64,000 nt of DNA from Trichocoleus sp. FACHB-46 (GCF_014695385.1 NZ_JACJOD010000013.1:186001-250000), one strand, 5' to 3'; shown: positions 36,307 to 45,508, counted from the stretch's first letter. Numbers and translations: made by a program. Notes: generated from the letters alone by a model not told the origin.

Positions 36307-36324
36307 GGCTGAGTTCAAAAACCT

Positions 36325-36957
36325 GTGTCTAATCCTGTGGCTTCAGCCCTACCTCGGCCTCTGATTCTCGGCGTGTCAGGGGCATCGGGTCTCATTTATG
36401 CCGTGCGGGCACTCAAGTTTCTCTTGAGCGCAGATTATGCCATTGAACTGGTAGCCTCTAAAGCTACCTACATGGTTTGGCAAGCCGAGCAAGACATCCG
36501 GATGCCAGCCGAACCTTTGCAACAAGAACAGTTCTGGCGGCAGCAAGCGGGGGTTTTAACAGGTGGTCAACTGACTTGTCACTCAGCGGGCGATGTGGGA
36601 GCTAACATTGCCAGCGGCTCTTTTCGCACCTTAGGGATGTTGGTGATGCCTTGCAGTATGAGTACTGTCGCCAAATTAGCTGGGGGGTTGAGTTCGGATT
36701 TGTTAGAACGAGCTGCTGATGTCCAGCTCAAAGAAGGCCGCAAATTGGTGGTAGTTCCTCGCGAAACTCCCCTAAGCTTAATTCACCTCCGCAACTTGAC
36801 CACTTTAGCTGAGGCAGGCGCTAGGATTGTCCCAGCTATCCCCGCTTGGTATCACCAGCCTCAAACGATCGAAGATTTAGTGGATTTTGTGGTGGCTCGC
36901 GCCCTAGATCAGTTTGAGCTGGATTGCGTACCGCTAAAGCGCTGGGAAGGGCACTGA
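36325..36957 (+). CDS. ubiX: flavin prenyltransferase UbiX-like protein
   Basis: This 210-residue flavoprotein starts at GTG, 18 bases after the RNase stop. The N-terminal FMN-binding loop is ILGVSGASGLIYAVRALKFL; further landmarks are GDVGANIASGSFRTLGMLVM, PCSMSTVAKLAGG, LLERAADVQLKEGRKLVVVP and RETPLSLIHLRNL. These are the standard UbiX/Pad1 motifs. The enzyme prenylates FMN to make the cofactor for UbiD-type decarboxylases. No ubiD is in the window. Co-transcription with the RNase gene is likely from the spacing. Confidence 0.93.
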   Translation: MSNPVASALPRPLILGVSGASGLIYAVRALKFLLSADYAIELVASKATYMVWQAEQDIRMPAEPLQQEQFWRQQAGVLTGGQLTCHSAGDVGANIASGSFRTLGMLVMPCSMSTVAKLAGGLSSDLLERAADVQLKEGRKLVVVPRETPLSLIHLRNLTTLAEAGARIVPAIPAWYHQPQTIEDLVDFVVARALDQFELDCVPLKRWEGH

Positions 36958-37069
36958 TGCCGCCATCATTGGCTCTAGGCAAGCTATAGGATGTAGGGTA
37001 TAGGGTGTGTAAGGTCGAGCTGGCAATATTAACAAGTAGAAGACAATTTAGAGCTGAGTGCTGAATAGC

Positions 37070-37852
37070 ATGCCTGTGATCCGCCTCTTACTACTGCTAT
37101 TGATTTTAGTAGCGTTAGCTGCATTTACCCTGCAAAACTGGGTATCTCAACTGCCGCTGGTGTTTCTCGGCAAGCAGACCTTGCTATTACCCCTCTCAGT
37201 CTGGGTTTTAGGCGCGATCGCGGCTGGAGCACTTACGACCCTGCTCCTAACGGGGCTTTTCCAGTTGTCCAACACTTTAGCTGTCAAGAAAATGCGATCG
37301 CGGGTCGCTACTGCTTCGCGGCTAGAAACAGAAGCCGCTGCCTCCCGTTCCAGTTGGGATAGCAGCAGTCGCTCAGCTAGCAATCAAACTAGCTACACCA
37401 GTCCCACAGCAGATCGCTTTACTGATGAAACAGACTTTGGGGACGAAGAAGAGGAAGCAGATCCAGTAGACCGCTCTGACTACAGTTCCGGCGATCAGCG
37501 CGATCGCACAAGCTACGAAGTGCCCCAAGAACCAACCTCTAGTTATCGCTCTGGATCATCCTACTCCTATAGCTACAAAGAGCCAAACACCTCTGGCGTA
37601 GGCCGATCTGAATCTGTCTATGATGCTGATTACCGAGTCATTATTCCACCGCCCCAACCGCTGGAAGAGACAGAAGATGACTACGGCTTTGAAGATGAAG
37701 ATTTTGAGGATGAAACGCCTCGTGATGTTGAACGCCGTGACTGGGCAGAGCGTCCCGACAGGCAAGACCGGGGAGACTCCCAAAACGATGATTGGGGGGA
37801 TCAAACCTGGCGAGACAAAGGTTGGGGCGATCGCTCAAAGTCTGATTGGTAG
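37070..37852 (+). CDS. two-helix membrane protein with long acidic disordered tail
   Basis: I take ATG 37070 as start (a GTG at 37058 is in frame four codons upstream). The N-terminus has two hydrophobic helices (LLLLLLILVALAAFTLQNWV and LLLPLSVWVLGAIAAGALTT), the arrangement of LapA/DUF1049-type membrane proteins. From about residue 85 the protein is low complexity: Ser-rich, then Asp/Glu-rich (DETDFGDEEEEADPVD), with RDWAERPDRQDRGD-like charged repeats at the end. The tail is probably cytoplasmic and unfolded. Function unknown. Confidence 0.75.
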   Translation: MPVIRLLLLLLILVALAAFTLQNWVSQLPLVFLGKQTLLLPLSVWVLGAIAAGALTTLLLTGLFQLSNTLAVKKMRSRVATASRLETEAAASRSSWDSSSRSASNQTSYTSPTADRFTDETDFGDEEEEADPVDRSDYSSGDQRDRTSYEVPQEPTSSYRSGSSYSYSYKEPNTSGVGRSESVYDADYRVIIPPPQPLEETEDDYGFEDEDFEDETPRDVERRDWAERPDRQDRGDSQNDDWGDQTWRDKGWGDRSKSDW

Positions 37853-37978
37853 CGGCTTATCCCCTATCCCCTATCCACCCATTGACTATTTCTACAGCGG
37901 CGAGTTTATATCGGCGGATTGATGTTCGTCCTGCATAAACAAGCAACACTGATGACGTTGCTCTATATGAGGATGTTT

Positions 37979-38410
37979 ATGATTCGAGTTATTCGTCGTT
38001 TACAACAAATTCAACTACGCCAAGTTCTCAGTGCTTTTCTAGTCGGAATGACGTTCTTCTTGAGCGCTGCTCTAGGTCAAATCAGCTATATCCCTTCCGC
38101 TCAAGCTGCTGCAACTCCTGAAGCCGCTCAATACAACCCAGATGGCAACAGTACTGGAACGGCTAGCGGCATCCAAATTGACACCAAAAATTCCAAAAAG
38201 AATCTTCAGGCAAACACTAAAGAAGCAGGTGGCTTCGTCGGCGCGATCAAAGATGCGGCTGAAAACGTAACTGAAAAGCTGAACTTGAATGAGCCTTTGC
38301 CTGAGAGCACCAAAGAGTTTTTAGATTCTGTGACGAACGATCCAGCAGAAGCGACACAAAATGGCTTAAAAGATGCAGCCGCTTTCCCTCAAGGTGGCTA
38401 TAGCCACTAG
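37979..38410 (+). CDS. small exported protein (DUF6658-like)
   Basis: I take ATG 37979 because GAGG ends six bases upstream; three earlier in-frame ATGs exist. The result is 143 residues: basic start (IRVIRRLQQIQLRQVL), hydrophobic signal (SAFLVGMTFFLSAALGQISY, cleavage near AQA), then a mature part with DTKNSKKNLQANTKEAGGFV and AAENVTEKLNLNEPLPESTK. It resembles the small cyanobacterial DUF6658-type exported proteins, which are uncharacterised. A strong terminator follows. Confidence 0.7.
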   Translation: MIRVIRRLQQIQLRQVLSAFLVGMTFFLSAALGQISYIPSAQAAATPEAAQYNPDGNSTGTASGIQIDTKNSKKNLQANTKEAGGFVGAIKDAAENVTEKLNLNEPLPESTKEFLDSVTNDPAEATQNGLKDAAAFPQGGYSH

Positions 38411-38437
38411 TTCTAGATAAATTTATCTTTTTCAGCA

Positions 38438-38484
38438 AGCGATCGCTCTTGGCTTAAGTCCAAGCAAGGCGATCGCTTTTTTTT
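38438..38484. terminator. strong intrinsic terminator built from HIP1 octamers
   Basis: AGCGATCGC (38438-38446) pairs with GCGATCGCT (38469-38477); inside, TTGG and CCAA extend the stem, and eight T follow (38477-38484). It ends the small exported-protein gene and could also serve the convergent repeat-protein gene. Confidence 0.85.
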
Positions 38485-38522
38485 ACCTCTTTAGGGTTAA
38501 TTTAACCCATGGTTTAAGTTCC

Positions 38523-39722
38523 TTAACCCACTAGAAACGTTCTAGGGCCCTCGGAAATCACCGATAAGAAATCTGTGTAACCTTCCACAACACCAACCAA
38601 GTCACCGGATGTAGTAGAGAGGGTTAAACTACCGTTCACTACTTGCTGAACGTACGCCTCGGGAGAGCCTGCTAACTGGATGTAATCGCTTTGGATGTCA
38701 AAGCTTCGGATAAAGGCATAATCACTGTTGCCATTTCCGAGGTATAACTGCACAGGACCAAGTGCGTCCTCCAGTCCAAGAATGTAGGTATTAGATTCGC
38801 CACCTCCAATTAGATAATCGATCTCGCCAGTTCCTAAGCTTTGCACTATACCTGTTCCTGGGTCTTCACTCACTCCTAGCAATTGAGAGTTAGCACCGAA
38901 ACTGACAATAGTATCGTCTCCATCCGTTCCCGTGAAGAAACCTGTTCGCTGTGGCTCGAATTGGCCAAAGATGCGATAGTGGTCCTCACCAGAGCTAAAC
39001 GCGCCAGCTTGGATCGCCTTATTCACGTCAGGATTAGCTGAACGATAGAGGTATTCATCAAAGCTGGTACCAGAACGGCCTTCTTCTTCGCCATATTCAG
39101 CAAAGTGAGCCAACCCAGAACTGAAAAAGCCCGCAGCAACGGCATTCTCTACATCCGGGTTGTCACGTAGGTAAAAGCCTTCATTAAAGAAAGTGCCGCC
39201 GGAGCGATTCTCACCTAAACCATGATTCAGGTAATGCTGTAACCCAGAACTAAAGAAGCCCACAGCAACGGCATTCGCTACATCAGGATATTTTTGTAAA
39301 TAATATTGCTCGTTATACAATGCCTCGAAGCGGCCTTCATCAAAGCCAAATTGCTCGAAGTGACTGAAACCAGAACTGAAGAAGCCCGCAGCAACGGCAT
39401 TTGCTACATCGGGATATCTGCTTAAGTAAGCTTGCTCATTGAATGTCCCATACAAGCCAAAGCGTCCTTCGTCTTCACCATAGGCCATGTAATGCACTAA
39501 ACCAGAGCTAAAGAAACCCGAGGCAACCGCATTGGCTACATCTGGATTTGCTTGCAAGTACAGACTCTCGTTATACAGCGGGGAAACGGAAACCCGCCCT
39601 TCGGCAAATCCGAATGTATTGAAGTGGTCAGCACCAGATTCAAAGAAGCCCGCAGCAACAGCATTCGCTACATCTGGGTTAGTGGCAAGGTAATATTCCT
39701 CATCAAAAATATCAAAGGTCAT
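38523..39722 (-). CDS. six-repeat NPDVANAV-type protein with RTX-like C-terminal domain (copy A)
   Basis: This 399-residue acidic protein consists of six tandem repeats of 42-44 residues (about 1-43, 44-87, 88-131, 132-173, 174-216, 217-259) followed by a beta-rich C-terminal domain (260-399). The repeat core is YL-x-x-NPDVANAV-x-x-GFFSSG-x-x-HY/F-x-x-x-G-x-x-EGR. The C-terminal part has GTDGDDTIV and YLIGGGESNTYILG, like degenerate hemolysin-type calcium repeats. There is no signal peptide; the first repeat begins at residue 1. Similar repeats occur in secreted calcium-binding or surface proteins, so type I secretion is possible. Its neighbour at 39892 is a paralogue. Confidence 0.8.
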   Translation of the reverse strand: MTFDIFDEEYYLATNPDVANAVAAGFFESGADHFNTFGFAEGRVSVSPLYNESLYLQANPDVANAVASGFFSSGLVHYMAYGEDEGRFGLYGTFNEQAYLSRYPDVANAVAAGFFSSGFSHFEQFGFDEGRFEALYNEQYYLQKYPDVANAVAVGFFSSGLQHYLNHGLGENRSGGTFFNEGFYLRDNPDVENAVAAGFFSSGLAHFAEYGEEEGRSGTSFDEYLYRSANPDVNKAIQAGAFSSGEDHYRIFGQFEPQRTGFFTGTDGDDTIVSFGANSQLLGVSEDPGTGIVQSLGTGEIDYLIGGGESNTYILGLEDALGPVQLYLGNGNSDYAFIRSFDIQSDYIQLAGSPEAYVQQVVNGSLTLSTTSGDLVGVVEGYTDFLSVISEGPRTFLVG

Positions 39723-39891
39723 GATGTCACCCGAAAGTACTGATTAAGACATCAAAGCTAGATATTTCTATTTCGGAATTTACGGAGGAATTTTGTAGAA
39801 CCTACGCAATCTTTTAAACCTAAATAGTAGACCACTGGATAAGTTGTATTTACACAACTCGGCAGATTTGTCAAATCTAAATTAAAACGTA

Positions 39892-41148
39892 CTAACCCAA
39901 TAAAAAAGTTCCAGGCAAGACACTAGGACCAATTATTGATAGCGAAACAACACCCTCTACAACACCAATCAAGTCACCGGCAGTATTAGAAATAGTTAAG
40001 TTACCATCTACAACTTGACGCGTATATTGGTCTTCGCTACCTGCCAGAACAATAAAATCTTCATTCAAATCGAAATTTTTGATCAAGGCGAAGTCTGTAC
40101 TGCCTGCTCCTACATAAAAGGCTGTAGGAGTACCATAGAATTGACCACCAAATCCTAGATAAAATTCATCAGCAGCGTCTCCACCAACTAAGGTATCCAC
40201 CTCACCTACACCAAAGCTTCCCAAAGCTAAGTTTTGGAGGCTCTCTACTGTAGCTGTGATTCTACTGACTTGAACTCCCATTACAGAATTAACAAAGTCA
40301 TCATTTAAGCCAAAATCGCTACTTGAGGCAGCAATAATATCGTTGCCTTTACTACCACTAAAAAGAGGACTCCTGAAATCTTCAAATTGTCCAAACTGTA
40401 AATAATGGTCTAACCCAGAGCTAAAAATCCTTGCTTTCACTGCATTTGCAACATCAGAATACAGAGCTAAATAAACTTGCTCATTGAATGCAGTACCAGA
40501 ACGGTTCTCAGTTTGTCCTGACTGGGCAAAGTGGGCCAAACCAGAACTAAAAATTCCAGCAGCAACTGCATTTGCCACATCAGGGTATCTACGTAGGTAG
40601 AAACCCTCGTTGAATAAAGTTCCGCCCGATCGCCCTTCAGTGAGACCAAATTGCAAAAAGTGCTGCGCTCCAGAACTGAAAATACCTGTCTGCACCGCAT
40701 TGGCGACATCTGGATACTTCTGCAAGTAATACTGCTCATTAAATAGAGCAGCAAAGCGACCTTCCTCAAAACCAAACTGCACTAAGTGCTGAAACCCAGA
40801 ACTAAAAATGCCTGACTGAACTGCATTCGCGACATCAGGATATCTTTGCAGATAAGCTTGCTCGTTATACAAGCCCAATAATCCAAACCGGCTTTCTGTT
40901 TCGCCATACAAAATGTAGTGCTGCAATCCAGACCTTAAGCTGCCAGTGGCAACCGCATTCGCCACGTCTGGGTTGGCTTGTAGGTAAAGGCCTTCGTTGT
41001 AGAGGGGTGAAACAGAAACGCGCCCTTCAGTAATCCCAAATAGTTGAAAGTGCTGTAGTCCAGAACTAAAGAAGCCTGCTTGAACCGCATTGGCTACGTC
41101 TGGGTTAGTAGCAAGATAGTAGCGCTCGTCAAAAATATCGAAGCTCAT
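39892..41148 (-). CDS. six-repeat NPDVANAV-type protein with RTX-like C-terminal domain (copy B)
   Basis: This 418-residue paralogue of the preceding minus-strand gene has the same plan: it starts MSFDIFDERYYLATNPDVAN, has six repeats (to about residue 260), then a C-terminal domain with GSKGNDIIAASSS, VDTLVGGDAADEFYLGFGG and a final VEGVVSLSIIGPSVLPGTF. Repeat length and order correspond one to one with copy A, so the pair arose by tandem duplication of the whole gene. It also lacks a signal peptide. Function unknown; a surface or secreted role is inferred from the C-terminal domain. The intergenic distance to copy A is 169 bases. Confidence 0.8.
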   Translation of the reverse strand: MSFDIFDERYYLATNPDVANAVQAGFFSSGLQHFQLFGITEGRVSVSPLYNEGLYLQANPDVANAVATGSLRSGLQHYILYGETESRFGLLGLYNEQAYLQRYPDVANAVQSGIFSSGFQHLVQFGFEEGRFAALFNEQYYLQKYPDVANAVQTGIFSSGAQHFLQFGLTEGRSGGTLFNEGFYLRRYPDVANAVAAGIFSSGLAHFAQSGQTENRSGTAFNEQVYLALYSDVANAVKARIFSSGLDHYLQFGQFEDFRSPLFSGSKGNDIIAASSSDFGLNDDFVNSVMGVQVSRITATVESLQNLALGSFGVGEVDTLVGGDAADEFYLGFGGQFYGTPTAFYVGAGSTDFALIKNFDLNEDFIVLAGSEDQYTRQVVDGNLTISNTAGDLIGVVEGVVSLSIIGPSVLPGTFLLG

Positions 41149-41258
41149 CTATTACCTTAGAGATTTTATTGTAGTTTGAGTAAAATTACGTAGGAATCTT
41201 TTTAGTAATATCACAATTTCAAGCAGAGCAGTAGAGACTTTAGGTTTCAGTAATCGAT

Positions 41259-41289
41259 CGCCCCACCGAGTCGGCGCTCAGGTGAGGCG
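41259..41289. repeat. GC-rich hairpin in the divergent spacer before aroK
   Basis: CGCCCCACC (41259-41267) pairs with GGTGAGGCG (41281-41289) except at one position, followed by GGATTTT. Both flanking genes read away from it, so it is not an ordinary terminator; a leader hairpin or repeat element is possible. Confidence 0.4.
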
Positions 41290-41410
41290 GGATTTTAACG
41301 GTTTGTTTTACTGAAAGCAGTAAGCTACAGGAAGACCCCAAAGTAGATCTCATCAAGCTGTGCTTTAAGGGTGGTCTTGCTATTTCTCTTAACCTCATGA
41401 AATTAATCTC

Positions 41411-41971
41411 ATGAATCAGTTGCTAAAAGGAGTCAATCTCTACCTTGTTGGAATGATGGGGGCTGGCAAAACAACGGTAGGACGCCTACTTGCAAAAGAG
41501 TTAGGCTACCACTTCTTCGACACAGACATGTTGATTGAGCAGTCCCAGAAAAAATCGATCAATGAAATCTTTGCGGAAACCGGAGAAGCGGCATTTCGGG
41601 ATATTGAAACTGCTGTATTGGCCGAGCTATCGTCTTGTGTCAGATTGGCGATCGCGACAGGCGGAGGGATTGTACTCCAGCGCAAAAACTGGAGCTACCT
41701 GAGGCATGGCTTAGTGGTCTGGTTAGATGCTCCGGTGGAGGTGCTGTACAGCCGATTGCAAAACGATGCGACTCGGCCCTTATTAAGAGAGACTGACTTA
41801 AAGGTAAAGTTGCAAAGCCTATTGGAGCAACGTCAAGCTCTTTATGCCCAGGCTGATTTGCATCTGACTTTGCAGCCGGGAGAAACTCCAGAGCAAATCA
41901 CCGCCAGAGTCATAGCAGAAATTCCTACAGTGCTTTGCCCAGAACGAAGGCCAGTCACTGAGCTGAATTAG
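41411..41971 (+). CDS. aroK: shikimate kinase
   Basis: This 186-residue kinase has the Walker A loop LVGMMGAGKTTVGRLLAKEL (about 12-31), the substrate-binding FFDTDMLIEQ, GEAAFRDIE with the conserved Arg, ATGGGIV for the glycine-rich shikimate-site loop, and NDATRPLL lid arginine. It phosphorylates shikimate to shikimate 3-phosphate in aromatic amino acid synthesis. The length is normal (about 170-190). It precedes argB by 110 bases, though the pathways are unrelated. Confidence 0.95.
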   Translation: MNQLLKGVNLYLVGMMGAGKTTVGRLLAKELGYHFFDTDMLIEQSQKKSINEIFAETGEAAFRDIETAVLAELSSCVRLAIATGGGIVLQRKNWSYLRHGLVVWLDAPVEVLYSRLQNDATRPLLRETDLKVKLQSLLEQRQALYAQADLHLTLQPGETPEQITARVIAEIPTVLCPERRPVTELN

Positions 41972-42081
41972 TCAGCAATTGTTGATGAGCGATCGCATTT
42001 CGTTAGACTCCACGACTTTCATTCCCACCCTTAGGGATATTAAGCTCTACTAGACCTGACTTTTCGCCCAATCCAGCCCTC

Positions 42082-42975
42082 ATGGTTAACGACAGCGAAT
42101 ATTTTCGGCAAGAGGATGCAACCCGCGTCCGCATCCTCAGTGAAGCCTTACCTTACATCCAACAGTTTGCCGGACGCACCATCGTGATCAAATACGGTGG
42201 GGCCGCGATGAAAGACAGCAATCTCAAAGAGAAGGTGATGCGGGACATCGTCTTCATGGCTTGCGTCGGGATTCGGCCTGTAGTGGTGCATGGCGGTGGC
42301 CCAGAGATTAACACTTGGCTCGATAAGCTGGGGATTGAACCTCAGTTTAAGAATGGTCTGCGAGTCACTGATGCTGCCACGATGGACGTGGTGGAGATGG
42401 TCTTAGTCGGTCGGGTGAATAAAGAAATTGTCTCTTTGATTAACCAAGCGGGCGGCTGTGCGGTTGGGCTTTGCGGCAAAGACGGCAGCTTGGTCAAGGC
42501 ACGCCCTGAAGGCCAAGCAGACATTGGCTTTGTCGGTGAGGTGAATAGTGTTAACGTGCGGATTCTAGAATCGCTGCTGAAGGCAGGACATATTCCGGTT
42601 ATCTCTAGCGTGGCGGCAGACGACACGGGGCAAGCTTATAACATCAATGCGGATACAGTTGCGGGAGAGCTAGCAGCGGCTCTCGGAGCCGAGAAGCTGA
42701 TTCTGCTGACCGATACAGCCGGAATCTTGCACGATTATCATGACCCTTCCACCTTAATTGACAAGCTGGATATCCAAGAAGCGCGCCAGCTAATTGAATC
42801 TGGAGTGGTTTCTGGGGGCATGATTCCTAAAGTCAATTGTTGTGTGCGATCGCTGGCTCAAGGTGTAAAAGCAGCCCACATTATTGATGGCCGTCTACCT
42901 CACTCCCTGCTGCTAGAAATCTTTACTGATGCTGGCATTGGCTCCATGCTCGTGGCTTCTGAGTTTATGAAGTAA
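42082..42975 (+). CDS. argB: acetylglutamate kinase
   Basis: This 297-residue member of the amino acid kinase family has [12 protein letters not shown] (ATP/phosphate lysine and glycines), [48 protein letters not shown] near the C-terminus and [20 protein letters not shown] at its end. It phosphorylates N-acetyl-L-glutamate, the controlled step of arginine synthesis; in cyanobacteria it is the target of the PII protein GlnB. The N-terminal helix ([19 protein letters not shown]) is present, as needed for the arginine-sensitive hexamer. The next gene starts five bases after the stop. Confidence 0.97.
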   Translation: MVNDSEYFRQEDATRVRILSEALPYIQQFAGRTIVIKYGGAAMKDSNLKEKVMRDIVFMACVGIRPVVVHGGGPEINTWLDKLGIEPQFKNGLRVTDAATMDVVEMVLVGRVNKEIVSLINQAGGCAVGLCGKDGSLVKARPEGQADIGFVGEVNSVNVRILESLLKAGHIPVISSVAADDTGQAYNINADTVAGELAAALGAEKLILLTDTAGILHDYHDPSTLIDKLDIQEARQLIESGVVSGGMIPKVNCCVRSLAQGVKAAHIIDGRLPHSLLLEIFTDAGIGSMLVASEFMK

Positions 42976-42980
42976 GACGA

Positions 42981-44000
42981 ATGATCACTTATTCTGAGCA
43001 AATTTCCACGATCGCTCACCGAGCCCAGGCACGAGAAGATGCTTTGCCTGTGCGAGACCCTGCTTGCCGTTCCCGGTTTTGGTTTCACCCGCGACCCACT
43101 TCTAAGGTTTGCTTGTTCTTCCACGGGTTCACGGCAGGCCCCTACCAATTTGAGCCGATGGGTGAAGCCTTTTACCAAGCAGGCTACAACGTTCTGGTAC
43201 CCCTACAGCCAGGGCACGGCATCGCTGGCGACTGGAATCGCGATCATCCGCCACCGCTCCCCACAGATGTGCTCATCTATCAAAATTTTGCCGTGGATTG
43301 GCTCCAGCAAGCCCAGTCTTTAGGGCAGCAAGTCGTGGTGGGCGGACTCTCCAGCGGAGCGACCTTAGGGGCTTGGCTAGCCTCTGAGTACCCGCAGCAG
43401 ATCGCTCGTGCCCTGCTGTTTGCACCATATCTGAGTGGCACGAACCGATTAGTCGATTTTTTGGTAGAAATTCTGCCCGTCTACTTTGAATGGTTGAACA
43501 AAGACGAGCCTGGGCATCATGGCTATGATGGCTTCCGGATTCCCACGCTGCGTCTGTTCTTGGATCTAGGCCAAGAGTTGCTCGACCGCGTGGCCCATCG
43601 CCCAGCCGCACCCATGTTTGTGATTTCTAGTGCCAGCGATCGCGCTACTAACCCTCAAGATCACCAAGCCTTGGCGCAAGCTGCCCGAACGCTTCAGCCT
43701 CAAACTTGGTACCACTGTCTAGACGAAGCCCTGGATATTCCACATACGATGATGACCCAAGCGGAGGGGAATGATTACCAAAACTTGCTGATCACCCTGG
43801 CGAAAGCTTTTGTGGAAAGCAACTTGACTTGGTCGGAGGTGTTGGCGATTGGCGATCGCTTGCTGCACGGAAACACGTTTGATGGTGCTGTAGCTGAGCT
43901 AAATCTTCAGCAACGCACGGCTGCGGAGTTGTCTGTGATGATGGCATTGCTCGACCTCAAGGCCATTGTTGCAGCGCACCAGGCTGAACTCAAACCTTAA
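42981..44000 (+). CDS. alpha/beta hydrolase (copy 1 of a tandem pair)
   Basis: This 339-residue protein carries LFFHGFTAGPYQFEPM (oxyanion region), the nucleophile elbow VGGLSSGATLGAWLA with Ser in GLSSG, an acid site near ISSASDRATNPQD, and IPHTMMTQAEGNDY with the likely catalytic His. It begins five bases after argB, so it is probably co-transcribed with it. Carboxylesterase- or lipase-like activity is expected; substrate unknown. No signal peptide, so it should be cytosolic. The next gene is a clear paralogue. Confidence 0.85.
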   Translation: MITYSEQISTIAHRAQAREDALPVRDPACRSRFWFHPRPTSKVCLFFHGFTAGPYQFEPMGEAFYQAGYNVLVPLQPGHGIAGDWNRDHPPPLPTDVLIYQNFAVDWLQQAQSLGQQVVVGGLSSGATLGAWLASEYPQQIARALLFAPYLSGTNRLVDFLVEILPVYFEWLNKDEPGHHGYDGFRIPTLRLFLDLGQELLDRVAHRPAAPMFVISSASDRATNPQDHQALAQAARTLQPQTWYHCLDEALDIPHTMMTQAEGNDYQNLLITLAKAFVESNLTWSEVLAIGDRLLHGNTFDGAVAELNLQQRTAAELSVMMALLDLKAIVAAHQAELKP

Positions 44001-44021
44001 AGAAACCAAACTGGCTGTTTT

Positions 44022-45050
44022 ATGCCCAATTACTCTGCTACGATTGCCGCGATCGCCAAGCAAGCAAAAGCGCGGGAAGATGCTCTACCCCTGCGTCATG
44101 AAGCCTGCCGCTCCAAGTTCTGGTTTCACCCCCAACCTACCCAGCGAGTTTGCCTCTTCTTTCATGGCTTTACAGCCGCACCCTACCAGTTTCAGCCCAT
44201 AGCTGAGGCATTTTACAAATCGGGTTACAACGTGTTGGTGCCTTTAATGCCAGGGCATGGCGTCACTGGCAATTGGGGGCCTGACAATCCTCCCCCGCTC
44301 CCAAGCGATCCAGCAATTTATAAGCAATTCGCCTTGCAATGGCTCCAGCAGGCACAAGCACTAGGGAAGCAGGTGATTGTCGGTGGCCTTTCAGGGGGAG
44401 GGACTCTAGCAAATTGGCTGGCCTTCGAGCGATCGCAGCAAATTTACCGCACACTGCTATTCGCTCCCTACCTGAGTAGCAGCAGCAAAGTCATAGATTT
44501 ATTCGTGCAAAAGGCCAGTTCTTATTTCCAATGGGAAAGCAAACCCGGGAGCGTTCCCGTGGGTTATTCTGGATTTTTATTGCCGAACTTACGAGTTTTT
44601 CTGAATATTGGCCAAGAGGTATTAGTTCGCTCCAAGTCTCTAGATCCGGTGGCTCCCATGCTGATCATTTCTAGCGAGAGCGATCGCGCTGTCGGCAATG
44701 ACGATCACAGAGCCATGTTTCGCGCTGTTCTACCACGGCAACCAAAAACTTGGTATCACCGCTTTGATCGCGTCCTCGACATCCCCCACACCATGATGAC
44801 CAAGCAGGAAGGCAACGAGTACCAAAACCTGCTGATCACGATGGCCAAAGCCTATACCGAAAGCAGCTTGGGCTGGAAGGACGTAGAAGAAATTGGCTAC
44901 CGCATGACTCAAGGTAAGACTTTTAACGCAGTAGTAGCTGAGTTGAACTGGCAGAAACGAGTCTCGGCAGACATGCCTGCCATGATGACAATGGTAGATA
45001 AGCGAGAAATTGTCCTGGCCCGCAATAAGGCTGATGTTGGCGCTGACTAG
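44022..45050 (+). CDS. alpha/beta hydrolase (copy 2 of a tandem pair)
   Basis: This 342-residue paralogue of the preceding gene is aligned over its whole length: AREDALPLRHEACRSKFWFH, LFFHGFTAAPYQFQPIAEAF, elbow VGGLSGGGTLANWLA (GLSGG instead of GLSSG), ISSESDRAVGNDD, and IPHTMMTKQEGNEYQNLLI. The two copies are separated by 21 bases. All expected catalytic residues persist in both, so neither is decaying. Divergence is greatest in the middle lid region, which may change the substrate. Its end overlaps the convergent gene by four bases. Confidence 0.85.
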   Translation: MPNYSATIAAIAKQAKAREDALPLRHEACRSKFWFHPQPTQRVCLFFHGFTAAPYQFQPIAEAFYKSGYNVLVPLMPGHGVTGNWGPDNPPPLPSDPAIYKQFALQWLQQAQALGKQVIVGGLSGGGTLANWLAFERSQQIYRTLLFAPYLSSSSKVIDLFVQKASSYFQWESKPGSVPVGYSGFLLPNLRVFLNIGQEVLVRSKSLDPVAPMLIISSESDRAVGNDDHRAMFRAVLPRQPKTWYHRFDRVLDIPHTMMTKQEGNEYQNLLITMAKAYTESSLGWKDVEEIGYRMTQGKTFNAVVAELNWQKRVSADMPAMMTMVDKREIVLARNKADVGAD

Positions 45051-45508
45051 AACGAAATACTAAAAGACCCCCGCACCCCAGGACGATACCGAGGTCGCTC
45101 GATAATCACGGGATTGACCAAGGTGGAGTTGTAGATGGGCGAGTTGACTACCACCGGATTCACTAAGGTAGAATTCACCACGCTGCCGTTGACAATGTTG
45201 TGGTTCGTTCCACCCACAGCAGGATAGGGCGTAATACAGGGATGAAAACAGCCATAACCCACGGAACCATAGTGATTAGAAAAACTAGGTGAGGCGATCG
45301 CGGGACTCAAGAATAGGGGGTCGATCTGAGGTGGATGGTAAATCACATAATTAGGTGCTTGGTTGACTAAAATCACGCGCCTAATCGTCACTTTTTGACC
45401 TGCTACTACCGGAATGGCACTTAGCAAAAAACCACCAATGCTTACTAAAGCAAAGGCTGAAATTAAACTAAACTGCCCAGCAGACTGTAACTGAGAAGAG
45501 TGAGACAT
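45047..45508 (-). CDS. exported or membrane-anchored protein with a repetitive Asn/Val-rich tail
   Basis: I place the start at the ATG complementary to 45506-45508 (153 residues). A hydrophobic helix (FSLISAFALVSIGGFLLSAI) follows the first residues and acts as signal or anchor. The outer part has VTIRRVILVNQAPNYVIYHP, one CFHPC pair, then an Asn-rich repeat: NIVNGSVVNSTLVNPVVVNS and IYNSTLVNPVI, where STLVNPV occurs twice. No family recognised. Codons overlap the end of the hydrolase gene by four bases. Confidence 0.65.
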   Translation of the reverse strand: MSHSSQLQSAGQFSLISAFALVSIGGFLLSAIPVVAGQKVTIRRVILVNQAPNYVIYHPPQIDPLFLSPAIASPSFSNHYGSVGYGCFHPCITPYPAVGGTNHNIVNGSVVNSTLVNPVVVNSPIYNSTLVNPVIIERPRYRPGVRGSFSISF

